From assembly GCF_030347395.1 (NCBI RefSeq), contig NZ_CP128170.1, positions 1,550,001 to 1,614,000 of the forward strand: a stretch of DNA of 64,000 nt, written 5' to 3'. Positions 33,956 through 42,906 of this stretch are shown here, piece by piece (within the stretch, counting starts at the first letter, position 1; each line of letters begins with the position of its first letter). This DNA comes from Microbacterium sp. ET2 (GTDB lineage Bacteria > Actinomycetota > Actinomycetes > Actinomycetales > Microbacteriaceae). Under the pieces are notes generated by a model. The model had not been told where the DNA came from, searched no databases, and saw nothing but the letters and a program-made list of their open reading frames with translations. The translations under genes and the position numbers were made by a program.

Positions 33956-35277
33956 GAACCGGAACGAGTGAGCTGCAGTTGCGCATCCAGCTCGGCCGCC
34001 ACCTGCTCCACCGTAGAAGTTCCGGCCAGGATGGCCTGAATCTTCGGGTCGACGAACTGCTGCCCGAGTGAGCCCGGTACGAGCGAGGTCCACCCGCTCG
34101 CGACTCCGTTGTCCTCGCCGTAGTTAATCAGGTCGATCACGATCGGCTCGAAGCTCTCTTCCAGGACGTCGAGCGAGACCTGCGTCGCAGGCAGCTCACC
34201 GCGGGCGGCGAAGATTTCCTGCTGGAATCGAGGCGACACTAAGAGTTCCAGGAAGGCCTTCGCCATGTCCGGATTCGCCGAGGCCCGCGGCACCACAAGA
34301 GTGTTGCCAGCATAGGTGTTGGGCAGAGTCAGTTCTCCTTCAGTCATTGGCGGCAAGAAGAGGTATCCGAGATCGAGATCCAGCCCCTGGTCGTTGGCGA
34401 ATTGCCCCGGATTGTAGGACCCGCCAATGAGCATGCCCGCCCGCTCCGCGGCGAAGAGCGAAAGCGATGCCTCGCCGTCTTGGCTCAGTGCCCCGTCCTG
34501 GAAGACCCCCCGGTCGTACATCTCTTGGATCCGGTCGAGGGTGTCGGTGAAGGCGGGATCGGAGTACTGCGCGCTGACCTCGACGGAGGGTTGCCAGTTC
34601 GTCAGGTAGTTCTCCAGCTGCCCCGGTGACGCGGCGGTGGGCAGCAGGCTGTCGACGACCCACCCCCACTGATAGTTGGCGCTTCCTCCTATGGCAAGTG
34701 GATCGAATCCACCCGCTCGCAGCGCGTCAGTGATCTCGACGAGGTCGTCGACGGACGCGATCTGGTGGTCCTCCGGCACCTCAATCCCCAGCTGATCAAA
34801 GATCGCGGCGTTGTACCAAAGGATGCTGTAAAGGCTTCGGTTGGCTAGAACGACGTTCGGCGTTCCCGTCGGGTTGAGAGCCGCCGCCAAATCTGCGCCG
34901 TAGGCTTCTTCGAGGGATGCCGCGGCCCAGACGTCGTTGAGCGGAAGGAGTGCGTCCGCCGCCGACAGCGAGCTGTACGCCGCGGTGTTAGTGGGCACGA
35001 CGCCGACGTCTGGCGCTCCGTCCGAGGCGAGAACCTGCAAGTTCGTCGTGATCTTCTGCTGGTCGGTGATGGTGACCAGTTCCACGGTCAGACCCTCATT
35101 CTCCGCCTCGAGCTGATCAGCGACCGCGCGGAAGCCCTCGCTCAGGGCCGGCAACGTCTGCACCGTCAGCGTCTGCTGATCGTCGGCCGGCTGTGTCTGA
35201 CCGCCGCACGCGGTAAGCGCGACGGATCCCGTGATAAGGGCGGCTGCGACAACCGCTTTCCGATTAGTCGTTGTCAT
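33952..35277 (-). CDS. ABC sugar-binding lipoprotein, SBP family 1
   Basis: A 441-residue extracellular sugar-binding protein. The leader has basic residues, a hydrophobic core and a lipobox ending A-L-T-A-C, then a Gln/Thr-rich linker and the family-1 binding fold (an I-T-D-Q-Q-K-I-T-T-N-L-Q segment and late P-R-A-S-A-N-P-D-M-A-K-A-F). The start at 35277 has GGAGG six bases upstream; an ATG seven codons earlier lacks this. It opens the operon encoding two permeases and the GH29 fucosidase. A LacI-type operator lies about 55 bases upstream. Confidence 0.92.
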   Translation of the reverse strand: MTTTNRKAVVAAALITGSVALTACGGQTQPADDQQTLTVQTLPALSEGFRAVADQLEAENEGLTVELVTITDQQKITTNLQVLASDGAPDVGVVPTNTAAYSSLSAADALLPLNDVWAAASLEEAYGADLAAALNPTGTPNVVLANRSLYSILWYNAAIFDQLGIEVPEDHQIASVDDLVEITDALRAGGFDPLAIGGSANYQWGWVVDSLLPTAASPGQLENYLTNWQPSVEVSAQYSDPAFTDTLDRIQEMYDRGVFQDGALSQDGEASLSLFAAERAGMLIGGSYNPGQFANDQGLDLDLGYLFLPPMTEGELTLPNTYAGNTLVVPRASANPDMAKAFLELLVSPRFQQEIFAARGELPATQVSLDVLEESFEPIVIDLINYGEDNGVASGWTSLVPGSLGQQFVDPKIQAILAGTSTVEQVAAELDAQLQLTRSGS

Positions 35278-35329
35278 CCTGGGCCTCCGTTGGTTCACCG
35301 GGATATCGATTTATTTGCGTCGGGCAAGT

Positions 35330-35349
35330 GTGCGCAAACGTTTGTTCAA
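35330..35349. promoter_or_regulatory. LacI-type operator in front of the fucosidase/transporter operon
   Basis: GTGCGCAAACGTTTGTTCAA, almost identical to the core of the site at 16465-16484 (TGCGCAAACGTTTGT is shared). On the minus strand it overlaps a possible promoter: TTGCGC, 17 bases, then ATAAAT. A repressor bound here would block transcription of the binding-protein operon. Regulator 1 is the best candidate. Confidence 0.72.
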
Positions 35350-36017
35350 AAAAGTAGCAGCGCGTGTAAAGGCTGTCAACACCGCGCCGCGTCAGTCGTC
35401 GGACGTTGAGCAATGGTCAGGGGTGATGTCGTACCGAGGGCTACCAACACCGAGGCAGATATGAATACGGCTCGCACTCTGCGCGACGCCGTTCGCTGAC
35501 TTGTTGACATCGGGACAGATGACCGGTTAGATGGGCACGCTCGTCCATCGCCGAGCCAGAAAGCGCGCTCCAAACCGTCATTAAGGCTACACGCGCCCGC
35601 TTGCAGTCCCAGCTCGCTTTCGCAGGCACCGTTCTTGTCTTGACTCCGCAGCGTACGGCCGACGCTAGCAATGCCCTTGCTCAGGTCGCACTCGACGCGA
35701 TCGACGTGCTCGGCTGACAGCCATCGCCCTGCGAGCGTGCAACGCGCCAGGCTGCGTACTGTTCTTCACAAGCACGCATCCGGGTCGCGAATGACGTTCC
35801 GTCGGATGCGGGAATCCGGCCCGCGCGGCACGCCACTACCCGGCACCCGCGCGACCTAATAGCGGGCGGAGCGCACTGGCTCGACATGCGGCGCCCATGG
35901 AACCCGGGCAACGGCTCGACCGGGAAGGCTGGAAAATCTAGTCGCTAGGCGCGATCTCACGGAAGGCAATCGAGCACTTGTCCGTCGCGAGAAGCACCGT
36001 TCACCTAACTTGAAGGC
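35350..36017. other. Stretch without an intact gene; contains a probable gene fragment
   Basis: No complete gene on either strand. The frame 35523-35717 (+) is open, lacks an ATG or GTG start, and has natural-looking composition (I-A-E-P-E-S-A-L-Q-T-V-I-K-A-T-R-A-R-L, then L-A-F-A-G-T-V-L-V-L-T-P-Q-R-T and A-L-D-A-I-D-V-L-G before the stop). It therefore looks like the 3' remnant of a lost gene of unknown family. The rest holds only shadow frames. This stretch separates the catabolic island from the conjugative module and may contain an old junction. Confidence 0.4.
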
Positions 36018-36335
36018 TCAAATCTCCCCGAGCGCCTGCCCAAGCTGCAGATACAACAGCGACACCAGCTGCCCGTCGACGCTGTAACGCACACGCCCGC
36101 CGCGCTCCCATTGCTCCCGCGGGGGGTCGGCCACTAGCAACCCGGTATCGAGCATCTTCTCCAGCGCATTGAAGACGGTCGGCGAGGGGACCCCGAGCGC
36201 AGCAGAGATCTCAGCGCGAGACGAATTTGGATGCTCTCTCAGGTAGCCGATGATCCCGGTGCGTAGCCGGTTCCCGAACGCTTCGATGGGGTCCTCCGCG
36301 CGATCACTGTTCGCGGGGCGGGCGTATTTAGGCAC
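36018..36335 (-). CDS. Small winged-helix transcriptional regulator
   Basis: A 105-residue protein whose middle part is a winged helix-turn-helix: R-T-G-I-I-G-Y-L-R-E-H-P, then S-S-R-A-E-I-S-A-A-L-G-V-P-S-P-T-V-F-N-A-L as helices 2 and 3, and L-V-A-D-P-P before the wing. It resembles ArsR/MarR-like or phage-type regulators. It stands alone at the border of the conjugative module, opposite in direction to the transfer operon about 385 bases away, and may control it. The start is fixed only by the open frame. The ligand is unknown. Confidence 0.75.
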   Translation of the reverse strand: MPKYARPANSDRAEDPIEAFGNRLRTGIIGYLREHPNSSRAEISAALGVPSPTVFNALEKMLDTGLLVADPPREQWERGGRVRYSVDGQLVSLLYLQLGQALGEI

Positions 36336-36720
36336 GCCCCATTCTCTCGACAGACCTAGGGGTCCGTCCAGACAACCGCATGAAAAAATGCTTTGCTCAA
36401 CTGAGTGTAGCTATGTACCATGCACTCATGTCAAGGTTCACGGCGCCGCCTCGAGCACATGATGCTCGACCGGCGCGCTCACCCTTGTCCCCCAAAAGAC
36501 CTACAGACACCGCCATAAGGGCCGACATAACATCGGGACTCAACGCGACGATGCCGACCCCCGGAGCTCATCGCGCTCTTCCAATGCACTCAATAAATCC
36601 CAGATCAGAATTATTTTCACGATCCACTCCTTGCGTGCTTAGGATGCCGGGACAGCGTCTGTCACGACTCGTGACCTGGGTCAGCACATTCGCTGCTCCT
36701 AAAGGCGAGGAGCGGACTTG
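36336..36720. other. Intergenic region ahead of the transfer operon
   Basis: About 385 bases, locally richer in A/T than the neighbourhood (for example around 36590-36620), between the divergent winged-helix regulator and the first transfer gene. A plus frame 36380-36721 is open but has poor composition and no clear ribosome site, so it is not called. A GAGGAG site at about 36707-36712 serves the gene starting at 36721. Promoters for both directions probably lie here. Confidence 0.55.
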
Positions 36721-37446
36721 ATGGCACGCACGAACCGGCGCAGCATCGCGTGGGCAGTCATCGGTGCAATCGTCCTCATCATCGGCATCGCGGCGCTCAC
36801 AATCGCCTCGCTGAGCAATGCCGGCTCCACTCCCCCAAGTCCCGAGCCGACAACGACTTCCGCCAGCACTCCCGACCCAACTCCTACGCTCGCAACCGCA
36901 GTGGTCGACGAGTCCGTCATCACCCGCGGGTGGGTGCCCGAGCCGGTCACCACGGATCCCGAGACCTACGTCCGCGCGGCACTCGCCGCCGCGGGCACCT
37001 TCGACACCACGAAGGCCGAGTACGAGGAGTGGATCGCCTACCTCGGCACGTGGTTCACGCCAGACACGCGCTACGCCTCAGAAGCTGACCGGATCGCCGA
37101 ACTTGAAGCGGCGAAGCTCGAGACGCGCCAAACCGTCGTTTTGCCTGAAGCAGAGTGGGATTCTCTGGCAGGCGAGAACGGCAGAGTCAGCTCTGTGACG
37201 ACGGGGGACGTCTCCTTCTCGCCCGTTCCCGAGGACCAGTCGGGGGACATGTCGAGCGGCACAGCCGACATCACCATCACCTTCACGCGTTCCGACGGCG
37301 CCGGCGGCGAGGTCTCGTACGAGGAGCAGACCCGCCTCAGCGTGCAGGTGCTGTGCGGAGGGGCATCGGTTCCCACACCCGATTCCAGCCAAGCTGCCGG
37401 GGACTGCAAGGTGGTCCGGCTGTTCTCGGAGCCGGTGGAGCCCTGA
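36721..37446 (+). CDS. Membrane-anchored conjugal transfer protein (small TcpC/VirB8-like candidate)
   Basis: A 241-residue protein. A basic start and one hydrophobic helix (residues about 10-35) are followed by a Pro/Thr/Ser-rich linker (P-P-S-P-E-P-T-T-T) and an extracellular domain with two late cysteines. The layout, N-terminal anchor plus external domain at the head of a transfer operon, is like actinobacterial VirB8/TcpC-type channel parts, but no decisive motif was recognised. The start at 36721 has GAGGAG about eight bases upstream. It is followed after one base by the M23 peptidase gene. Confidence 0.7.
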   Translation: MARTNRRSIAWAVIGAIVLIIGIAALTIASLSNAGSTPPSPEPTTTSASTPDPTPTLATAVVDESVITRGWVPEPVTTDPETYVRAALAAAGTFDTTKAEYEEWIAYLGTWFTPDTRYASEADRIAELEAAKLETRQTVVLPEAEWDSLAGENGRVSSVTTGDVSFSPVPEDQSGDMSSGTADITITFTRSDGAGGEVSYEEQTRLSVQVLCGGASVPTPDSSQAAGDCKVVRLFSEPVEP

Positions 37447-37447
37447 C

Positions 37448-38062
37448 ATGCCGGCCCCGGTTACCGCGATCGCCGCCCTCGGCCGAACGAGGATCGGTCA
37501 CAAGATCGCGATCGGGGCACTGACCCTCGTTCTTCTCATATCGGCGTTCGCTGCCACTCCGGTTATCGCCATCCCCCTCGCGATCGCGGGCAGCTCGGTC
37601 GCAAGCGGGCCTGACACCACACGCCCAGTTCCCGCGGCCAATGGCGATTGGGGCTTCCCTATGGCCGGCCCGTATTCCTTCGGTCGCGGCTTCGGGCACA
37701 ACCCCGTCACCGGATGCGGGTTCTGCTCCGTCCAGCACAAGGGGTACGACATGTCCCAGGGCTGCGGATCGCCGATCTTCGCCGCCGGTCCAGGCACGGT
37801 GCTCAGCGCCGGTGCCCTCAGCGGGTGGGGCAACACCGTCCGCATCGACCACGGCGACGGCCTCATCACCCTCTATGGGCACATGCAGTGGGGCTCACTC
37901 CGCGTCAGTGAGGGGCAAGCTGTGACAGCCGGCACGCCCTTGGGCGCCGAGGGCAACACCGGCCGTTCGTTCGGGTGCCATCTCCACTTCGAAGTCATTC
38001 ACGACGGGGTATCGATCGACCCCGTCCCGTTCATGGCCGCGCGCGGCATCCTCCTGACCTGA
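37448..38062 (+). CDS. M23-family cell-wall endopeptidase of the transfer apparatus
   Basis: A 204-residue secreted or membrane-anchored metallopeptidase. One N-terminal hydrophobic segment (about 20-50) leads to a lysostaphin/LytM domain with zinc ligands in H-K-G-Y-D, Y-G-H-M and H-L-H-F-E-V. It should open peptidoglycan cross-links locally for assembly of the conjugation channel, the usual role of such genes in Gram-positive transfer operons. It lies between a membrane-anchored protein and a small membrane subunit. Confidence 0.88.
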   Translation: MPAPVTAIAALGRTRIGHKIAIGALTLVLLISAFAATPVIAIPLAIAGSSVASGPDTTRPVPAANGDWGFPMAGPYSFGRGFGHNPVTGCGFCSVQHKGYDMSQGCGSPIFAAGPGTVLSAGALSGWGNTVRIDHGDGLITLYGHMQWGSLRVSEGQAVTAGTPLGAEGNTGRSFGCHLHFEVIHDGVSIDPVPFMAARGILLT

Positions 38063-38082
38063 CAACGAACAAAGGAACCCCT

Positions 38083-38376
38083 GTGACCGGCATCCTCTCG
38101 ACCGACGTCGACATCCCCGACATACAACCCGACTTCTCTGCGCCCTTCTTCCAGGGATTCCAGGTCATCGCGTCCTACATCCTCGCCGGCGCGATGCTCG
38201 TCGTCCTGATCATGCTGATCATCGCAGGAGCGGCTCTTGCCTTCCGAGGGCTGGCCTCCGACCGAGTCCGCACATGGGCTGGAGAGAACATCCTCTGGAT
38301 CTTCATCGCTGCCGCGGTCCTGGGTGCCGCGTCTGGGCTCTTCGCCTGGTTTGTGAACTTCGACTTCGGCTTCTGA
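38083..38376 (+). CDS. Small two-helix membrane protein of the transfer operon
   Basis: A 97-residue protein starting with GTG at 38083, with AAAGGAA about seven bases upstream. Two hydrophobic helices (about 30-52 and 70-90) are separated by a short basic loop (R-G-L-A-S-D-R-V-R). Size and topology match the small VirB2/VirB3- or PrgI-type membrane subunits of type IV secretion systems. It overlaps the next gene by one base (TGATG). Confidence 0.75.
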   Translation: MTGILSTDVDIPDIQPDFSAPFFQGFQVIASYILAGAMLVVLIMLIIAGAALAFRGLASDRVRTWAGENILWIFIAAAVLGAASGLFAWFVNFDFGF

Positions 38377-39821
38377 TGAAGCTCTGGCGCACCATCGCGG
38401 CTGGGGTGACCCTCGGGCTGACTCTCACGGTCGGCGCGCTGTCGCCTGCGCTGGCAGTCGAAGCGGATGCCGCGTCCCCGCGCGCCACGACAGCGACCGA
38501 AATCTCCGGCGAAACGTGGTCGGCACCGTCACACCCGGTCAAGTGCCTCAAGGCCGGCGGACAGATCAGCTGCACTCCCACTGACCCGTCACTGGTCAAA
38601 CCGCAGCAGTGCTTGATTGGACTCATCTCCGATGGGACCCGCGCGACCGTCTGCACGACCTACGAGGGGCATGTTGATGCCCTCAAGGCGTCGGGCGGTA
38701 AGCCCATCACCGTTGCGTACGGCTGCAGCATCGGCGACGTCGTGTGCGTCACGTTTGAGAACGCCGGCCGAGGGATGGCGCTGAGCGCGACCGGAATGAT
38801 GTTCCTCGTCGCTCAGAATATGCAGTTCGATACGAGCACGTTGCTATGGACAGCAGCGGTCAGCGAATGGTCGTTCTGGCAGTGGGCGATCCTCATGGTG
38901 CTCTTCGGTGCCATGGTGTGGGCGTTCGCGGCGGCGATAGTCTCCGGCGATCGTGAGCAGCTCGTCGGCGCACTCCTCCGGTCGTTCATCGCGATCCCCG
39001 CGGTTCCGCTCACGCTATGGGTCACCGGGCATCTCCTGAACGCGATCGACGACATGACGTGGTACATCCTCGGCGGGCAAGGCCCGTTCGAGATCTTCAC
39101 GACCCTGCAAAGCGTCATGTGGGCCGGCGGGCAAGCGAACTACTTCTTCGCCTTCCTCATCCACGGCCTCTTGCTGATCGCCATGCTGCTCTTGGCGCTG
39201 GTCTTCGCGTTCCGCAACATCGTGTTGGCCGCACTGATCGCGGTGGGGCCCGTGGCATGGATGCTGTTCCCCGTCCGCGGGGTCGGGCCGCAGTGGGTCG
39301 TCCGCTACGTGTCCGCGGTTGTCGTTCTGCTGCTCACCGGCCCGTTGACCGTCGGATTCGTCACCCTCATCATCAACGGGCTCGCTTCGGTGAAGACGAT
39401 CTGGGACCCGCAAGCGTGGCCACTGCTTATCGGACTCGCCCTCGTTGCGTTTTCACCGTTTGCGATCTTTGGACTGTTCAGCTTCGTTGGAGCGGTCGCC
39501 GCGGATGGCATCGGCAGCCGACTCGGCTCGGGTGCCGGGAGGGTCGCTTCCTCCGCCTCTCGCTCGGCCATGCAGCTGCCAACCCGACTCGGCTCGGCCC
39601 CTGCGGGGGTAAGCACGAGTGGGGGGCGTGCGACAGCCGGCACAGCACCCTCGGCGCGAGGGCCTCAGACACGTTCGGGCTCGACGCCGTCGGCCCCAAC
39701 GACCACAAGCGGTCCAGCAGAAAGAAGTGCTGCATCCACGCCGCGACCCACGTCACCTGCGCGGCCGCAGCCCGCCGCACCACCATCAACTCCGCGCCCC
39801 GTTGAAAGGAGTCCGCGATGA
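38376..39821 (+). CDS. Polytopic conjugal transfer membrane protein (VirB6/TrbL-like)
   Basis: A 481-residue protein. It has an N-terminal signal-like hydrophobic stretch, then an extracellular cysteine-containing region (C-L-K-A-G-G-Q-I-S-C), then about six transmembrane helices between residues 145 and 370, and a long Ser/Thr/Pro-rich hydrophilic tail. This layout is that of VirB6/TrbL-like channel proteins in actinobacterial elements. The start at 38376 overlaps the preceding stop. The final codons overlap the next gene (ATGA at 39818). Confidence 0.8.
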   Translation: MKLWRTIAAGVTLGLTLTVGALSPALAVEADAASPRATTATEISGETWSAPSHPVKCLKAGGQISCTPTDPSLVKPQQCLIGLISDGTRATVCTTYEGHVDALKASGGKPITVAYGCSIGDVVCVTFENAGRGMALSATGMMFLVAQNMQFDTSTLLWTAAVSEWSFWQWAILMVLFGAMVWAFAAAIVSGDREQLVGALLRSFIAIPAVPLTLWVTGHLLNAIDDMTWYILGGQGPFEIFTTLQSVMWAGGQANYFFAFLIHGLLLIAMLLLALVFAFRNIVLAALIAVGPVAWMLFPVRGVGPQWVVRYVSAVVVLLLTGPLTVGFVTLIINGLASVKTIWDPQAWPLLIGLALVAFSPFAIFGLFSFVGAVAADGIGSRLGSGAGRVASSASRSAMQLPTRLGSAPAGVSTSGGRATAGTAPSARGPQTRSGSTPSAPTTTSGPAERSAASTPRPTSPARPQPAAPPSTPRPVERSPR

Positions 39822-41311
39822 CTTCGACCTCTGACTTGACCCGCCCAGTCCGGCTCCCCCGTCGATCGCGGCAAGGCGTGGTGCTCGGCATGGATCCCTG
39901 GCAGCTGGCATTCATCGCCGCCGCTGGCGTCGTCATCCTCATCAGCGTCAATCGATTCGGGCCACTCGGGCTGTTGTGGATGGCCCCTCTCTATCTCGTA
40001 CTCGGCGCGACGGCGCTGATGACCGTGCACGGCATCTCGGCACCTCGGATGGCGGGGACGTGGGCTATGAAGCAGGTGCGCCACGCGATGGGGGCGACCG
40101 CCTACACCTTCCGGCCCGAGCAGCCCAAGCTCATGGGCACGCTCAACCTGCCCGGAACGCGCGCGTCACTGCAACTTTGGGAGAGCGACGGCATCGCGTG
40201 CGTCTACAACCCCCACGACCGGAGCGTGTCGGTGACGGCCGAACTCGAGGTGCAGGGGTTCCTCATGCACGACACTCCAGAACGGTTTGATCTCGCGCAG
40301 CAGTGGTCCAAGGTGCTCGCTTCGTTCACACAGCGCGCCGGAATCAAGCGGATCACCCTGCAGGAGCGCACTCTCCCGACGACGATCCGAACGGCGCGCG
40401 ACCACTATGACACGGTCGTCAGCCGCCGAGGACTCAACCCCGCATCGCCCGCGGCTGCCAACTACGAGGAAGTGATGAATCGCTCGGAGCGGTTCGCGGT
40501 CGCCCATCGCAACTACCTGACCTTCACCCTCGACCTCGTCTCTCTCGCTCCCCAGGTGAAAGCACTCGGGGGTGGAAAGGACGCGATCATCGACCTCGCG
40601 CGGCTAGAGGCCAGCAATCTCGCCGACGCCCTGCAGTCGGCGAAGGTCAAGGTGCGGCGCTGGCTATCTTCGCGTGACCTCGCTGCGCTCAGCCGCCTAG
40701 CCATGGATCCGGAGTCGGCGCCGAATGTGCAGAACCGGCCCGACATCCGTGGCGGCGTAGACCCCTCCGCCATCGGCCCCATGTTTCTGGAAGAGCCAAA
40801 GGGACGAAACGGAATCGTCTGCTCCGACTCCGGCGTGCACACAACCATGTGGATTCACGAGTGGCCACGCTCCGACGCGCCGGTGGGGTTCGTGGCCCCC
40901 CTGGTGTTCGCGCGGCATCCGCACACGCATGCGGCCGTCACCCACATCTTCTCTCTTGTTCTCACTCCTGTCCCCGTGGCGAGTGCATTGCGACGCATCC
41001 GCGACGAGAAGAAGGTGTGGCGCGGCAACGAGCGGCTTCGCGCCAAGCGAGGCGCGGATGGATCTGCCGCGGATGCGGCGGACTGGGCCGCCCTTGAGAA
41101 GCAAGAGGAGGAGATCGTCGCAGGTCACGGCGAGTTCCGGTACGGCGGATATCTCACAGTGAGCGCCCCGGACGAAGAGCACCTTGACCAGGCCATCGCC
41201 GGCATGCGCAACGCGCTCGCGCGTGCGGGGATGGAGGCGCAGATCTTGTACTGCCAGCAGGCGGAAGCGCTCATGGTGAATGCCCTGCCCATCGGCTTGG
41301 GGATGAAGTGA
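39818..41311 (+). CDS. SCO6880-family conjugal transfer protein
   Basis: A 497-residue protein with two close N-terminal membrane helices (about 30-70) followed by a large cytoplasmic region. The order (membrane pair, then a VirB4-N-terminal-like domain with the actinobacterial Q-R-A-G-I-K-R-I block) and position directly before the VirB4-like ATPase match the SCO6880 family, a fusion-like PrgI/VirB3 plus VirB4 N-domain found in actinobacterial conjugative elements. It overlaps the ATPase gene by one base (TGATG). Confidence 0.85.
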   Translation: MTSTSDLTRPVRLPRRSRQGVVLGMDPWQLAFIAAAGVVILISVNRFGPLGLLWMAPLYLVLGATALMTVHGISAPRMAGTWAMKQVRHAMGATAYTFRPEQPKLMGTLNLPGTRASLQLWESDGIACVYNPHDRSVSVTAELEVQGFLMHDTPERFDLAQQWSKVLASFTQRAGIKRITLQERTLPTTIRTARDHYDTVVSRRGLNPASPAAANYEEVMNRSERFAVAHRNYLTFTLDLVSLAPQVKALGGGKDAIIDLARLEASNLADALQSAKVKVRRWLSSRDLAALSRLAMDPESAPNVQNRPDIRGGVDPSAIGPMFLEEPKGRNGIVCSDSGVHTTMWIHEWPRSDAPVGFVAPLVFARHPHTHAAVTHIFSLVLTPVPVASALRRIRDEKKVWRGNERLRAKRGADGSAADAADWAALEKQEEEIVAGHGEFRYGGYLTVSAPDEEHLDQAIAGMRNALARAGMEAQILYCQQAEALMVNALPIGLGMK

Positions 41312-42906
41312 TGGCTCGCCGTGCCGTCGTCTTTGCTCCGGCCGGCCTCACCGACGAGGAACGCCGCGCCCTCCGACGAGCCGTCTGGGACGCCGAACAT
41401 AGGCGCCCGGATGCCCGCCCTCCACGACGCGAGCGTGGACTCCCCGAGCCAGCCGTCCCCGGTCCATTCGGCCCCGGCCTGGTAAACGACAATTACTGGA
41501 ACCTCGTTCGTCCCTCCGTTCCACCCCATCAGGCGACGTCTCAGCACATCGCAGGGATTTACCCGTTCGTGGCCGACGCTGGCCTCGGCTCGCGTGGCCC
41601 CATCGTCGGAGTCGACTTAAACGCTGATTCCCTGTGGCACTTTTCCCCGTGGGAGTCCTATACCGACGTCACCGAGCGCGGATCGTTCTCAACCAACATC
41701 CTCGTGCTCGGCGCCTACCGGGCAGGGAAGAGCGCCGCCGTGAAAACCCTGGTCACCCGGTCACTCGCATTCGGACACCAGGCCGTCGTCCCCTCTGACG
41801 CGAAGGGTGAGTGGGTCGTCATCGCCGACGCCATCCCTGGTGGCACCGTCATCCGTCTCGGCGACGGCACCTCCGCCCGGCTCAATCCGCTCGACCGTGG
41901 CCCCCGGCGCAGCAACTCAACAGACGACCAACACGAACAGATGGTCCGACAACGCCGCATCGCAACACTCATCGCCCTCGTCGAGATGGCCCTGGGAAAG
42001 ACCCGCCTCACCGCCGTCGAGCACGCGGCGATGCATGAAGCGCTTGGCCGCTGCATCCATGACACCAATGACCGCCCGACGCTCCGGGGCGTCTACGACC
42101 AACTCGGGCTCATGGTCGCCGACACCGGCGGCGATTTCCGGCTCTCCGAAGGCGCAGTGCAGCCGCGCTTCGTGCTGCGCCGATTCGTTGACGGCGACCT
42201 GTCCGGACTCTTCGAGGATGAATCCACGGTGTCGTTCGATCAAGATGCTCCGATCGTCGTGGTCGACACCTCCGAACTGTTTTCGCGTGGTGATCTCGTG
42301 GCACAGCTCACTCAGGTGTGTACGACGGCGTGGATTCAGGCGGTCGTCTCCGACCGCTCGGCGAAGCGCACGCGTTACGTCATCCGTGAAGAAGGATGGC
42401 GCGACATGACCTCACTGGCTGCTCTGCAGATGTATCAGCAGTGGCTCAAGCTCTCGCGCCACTACGGGATCAGCAACATCGTCATCTTGCACAAGATGGG
42501 TGACCTTGACGCTGTGGGCGACGCCGACTCGCAGGAACGGAACCTTGCGTACTCGATCGTCGGTGACATCGAGAACAAGTTCATCTTCCGCGTCAACCAC
42601 CAGGAGCAGTCCAGCCTCCGCCAGCGCCTGAACATGCTGACCCCGCATGTCGACATGGCGAGACAGCTCGCCAAAGGACAGTTCCTCGCATACGTCGGTC
42701 AATACTCCTACCTCGTCGACTGCTTCGCGACGTCCACCGATTGGGAGTACGAGCTGTTCAAGACTGACGAAGCTGTGCAGACCGCAGACCGCCTCGATGC
42801 CAATGCTCCGTTGATGGATGCCGCGGAGCTTGGCACCGACTGGCTGAACGCAGCACGGGACGACCCAGACCGGCTAGCGCTCAGGCGGGAAGAGAACGCA
42901 CGATGA
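41311..42906 (+). CDS. VirB4-like conjugation ATPase
   Basis: A 531-residue cytoplasmic ATPase. Walker A is G-A-Y-R-A-G-K-S at residues 134-141, Walker B is in I-V-V-V-D-T-S-E-L, and a later V-I-L-H-K-M-G-D-L block is the typical VirB4/TraC late motif. It powers assembly or substrate transfer of the type IV channel, together with the SCO6880-like protein that supplies the N-terminal domain. It overlaps the coupling protein by four bases (ATGA at 42903). Confidence 0.9.
   Translation: MARRAVVFAPAGLTDEERRALRRAVWDAEHRRPDARPPRRERGLPEPAVPGPFGPGLVNDNYWNLVRPSVPPHQATSQHIAGIYPFVADAGLGSRGPIVGVDLNADSLWHFSPWESYTDVTERGSFSTNILVLGAYRAGKSAAVKTLVTRSLAFGHQAVVPSDAKGEWVVIADAIPGGTVIRLGDGTSARLNPLDRGPRRSNSTDDQHEQMVRQRRIATLIALVEMALGKTRLTAVEHAAMHEALGRCIHDTNDRPTLRGVYDQLGLMVADTGGDFRLSEGAVQPRFVLRRFVDGDLSGLFEDESTVSFDQDAPIVVVDTSELFSRGDLVAQLTQVCTTAWIQAVVSDRSAKRTRYVIREEGWRDMTSLAALQMYQQWLKLSRHYGISNIVILHKMGDLDAVGDADSQERNLAYSIVGDIENKFIFRVNHQEQSSLRQRLNMLTPHVDMARQLAKGQFLAYVGQYSYLVDCFATSTDWEYELFKTDEAVQTADRLDANAPLMDAAELGTDWLNAARDDPDRLALRREENAR

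Noticed and set aside
36380..36721. Plus-strand frame before the transfer operon
   Set aside because: Low-complexity Arg/Ser/Pro composition and no ribosome binding site.
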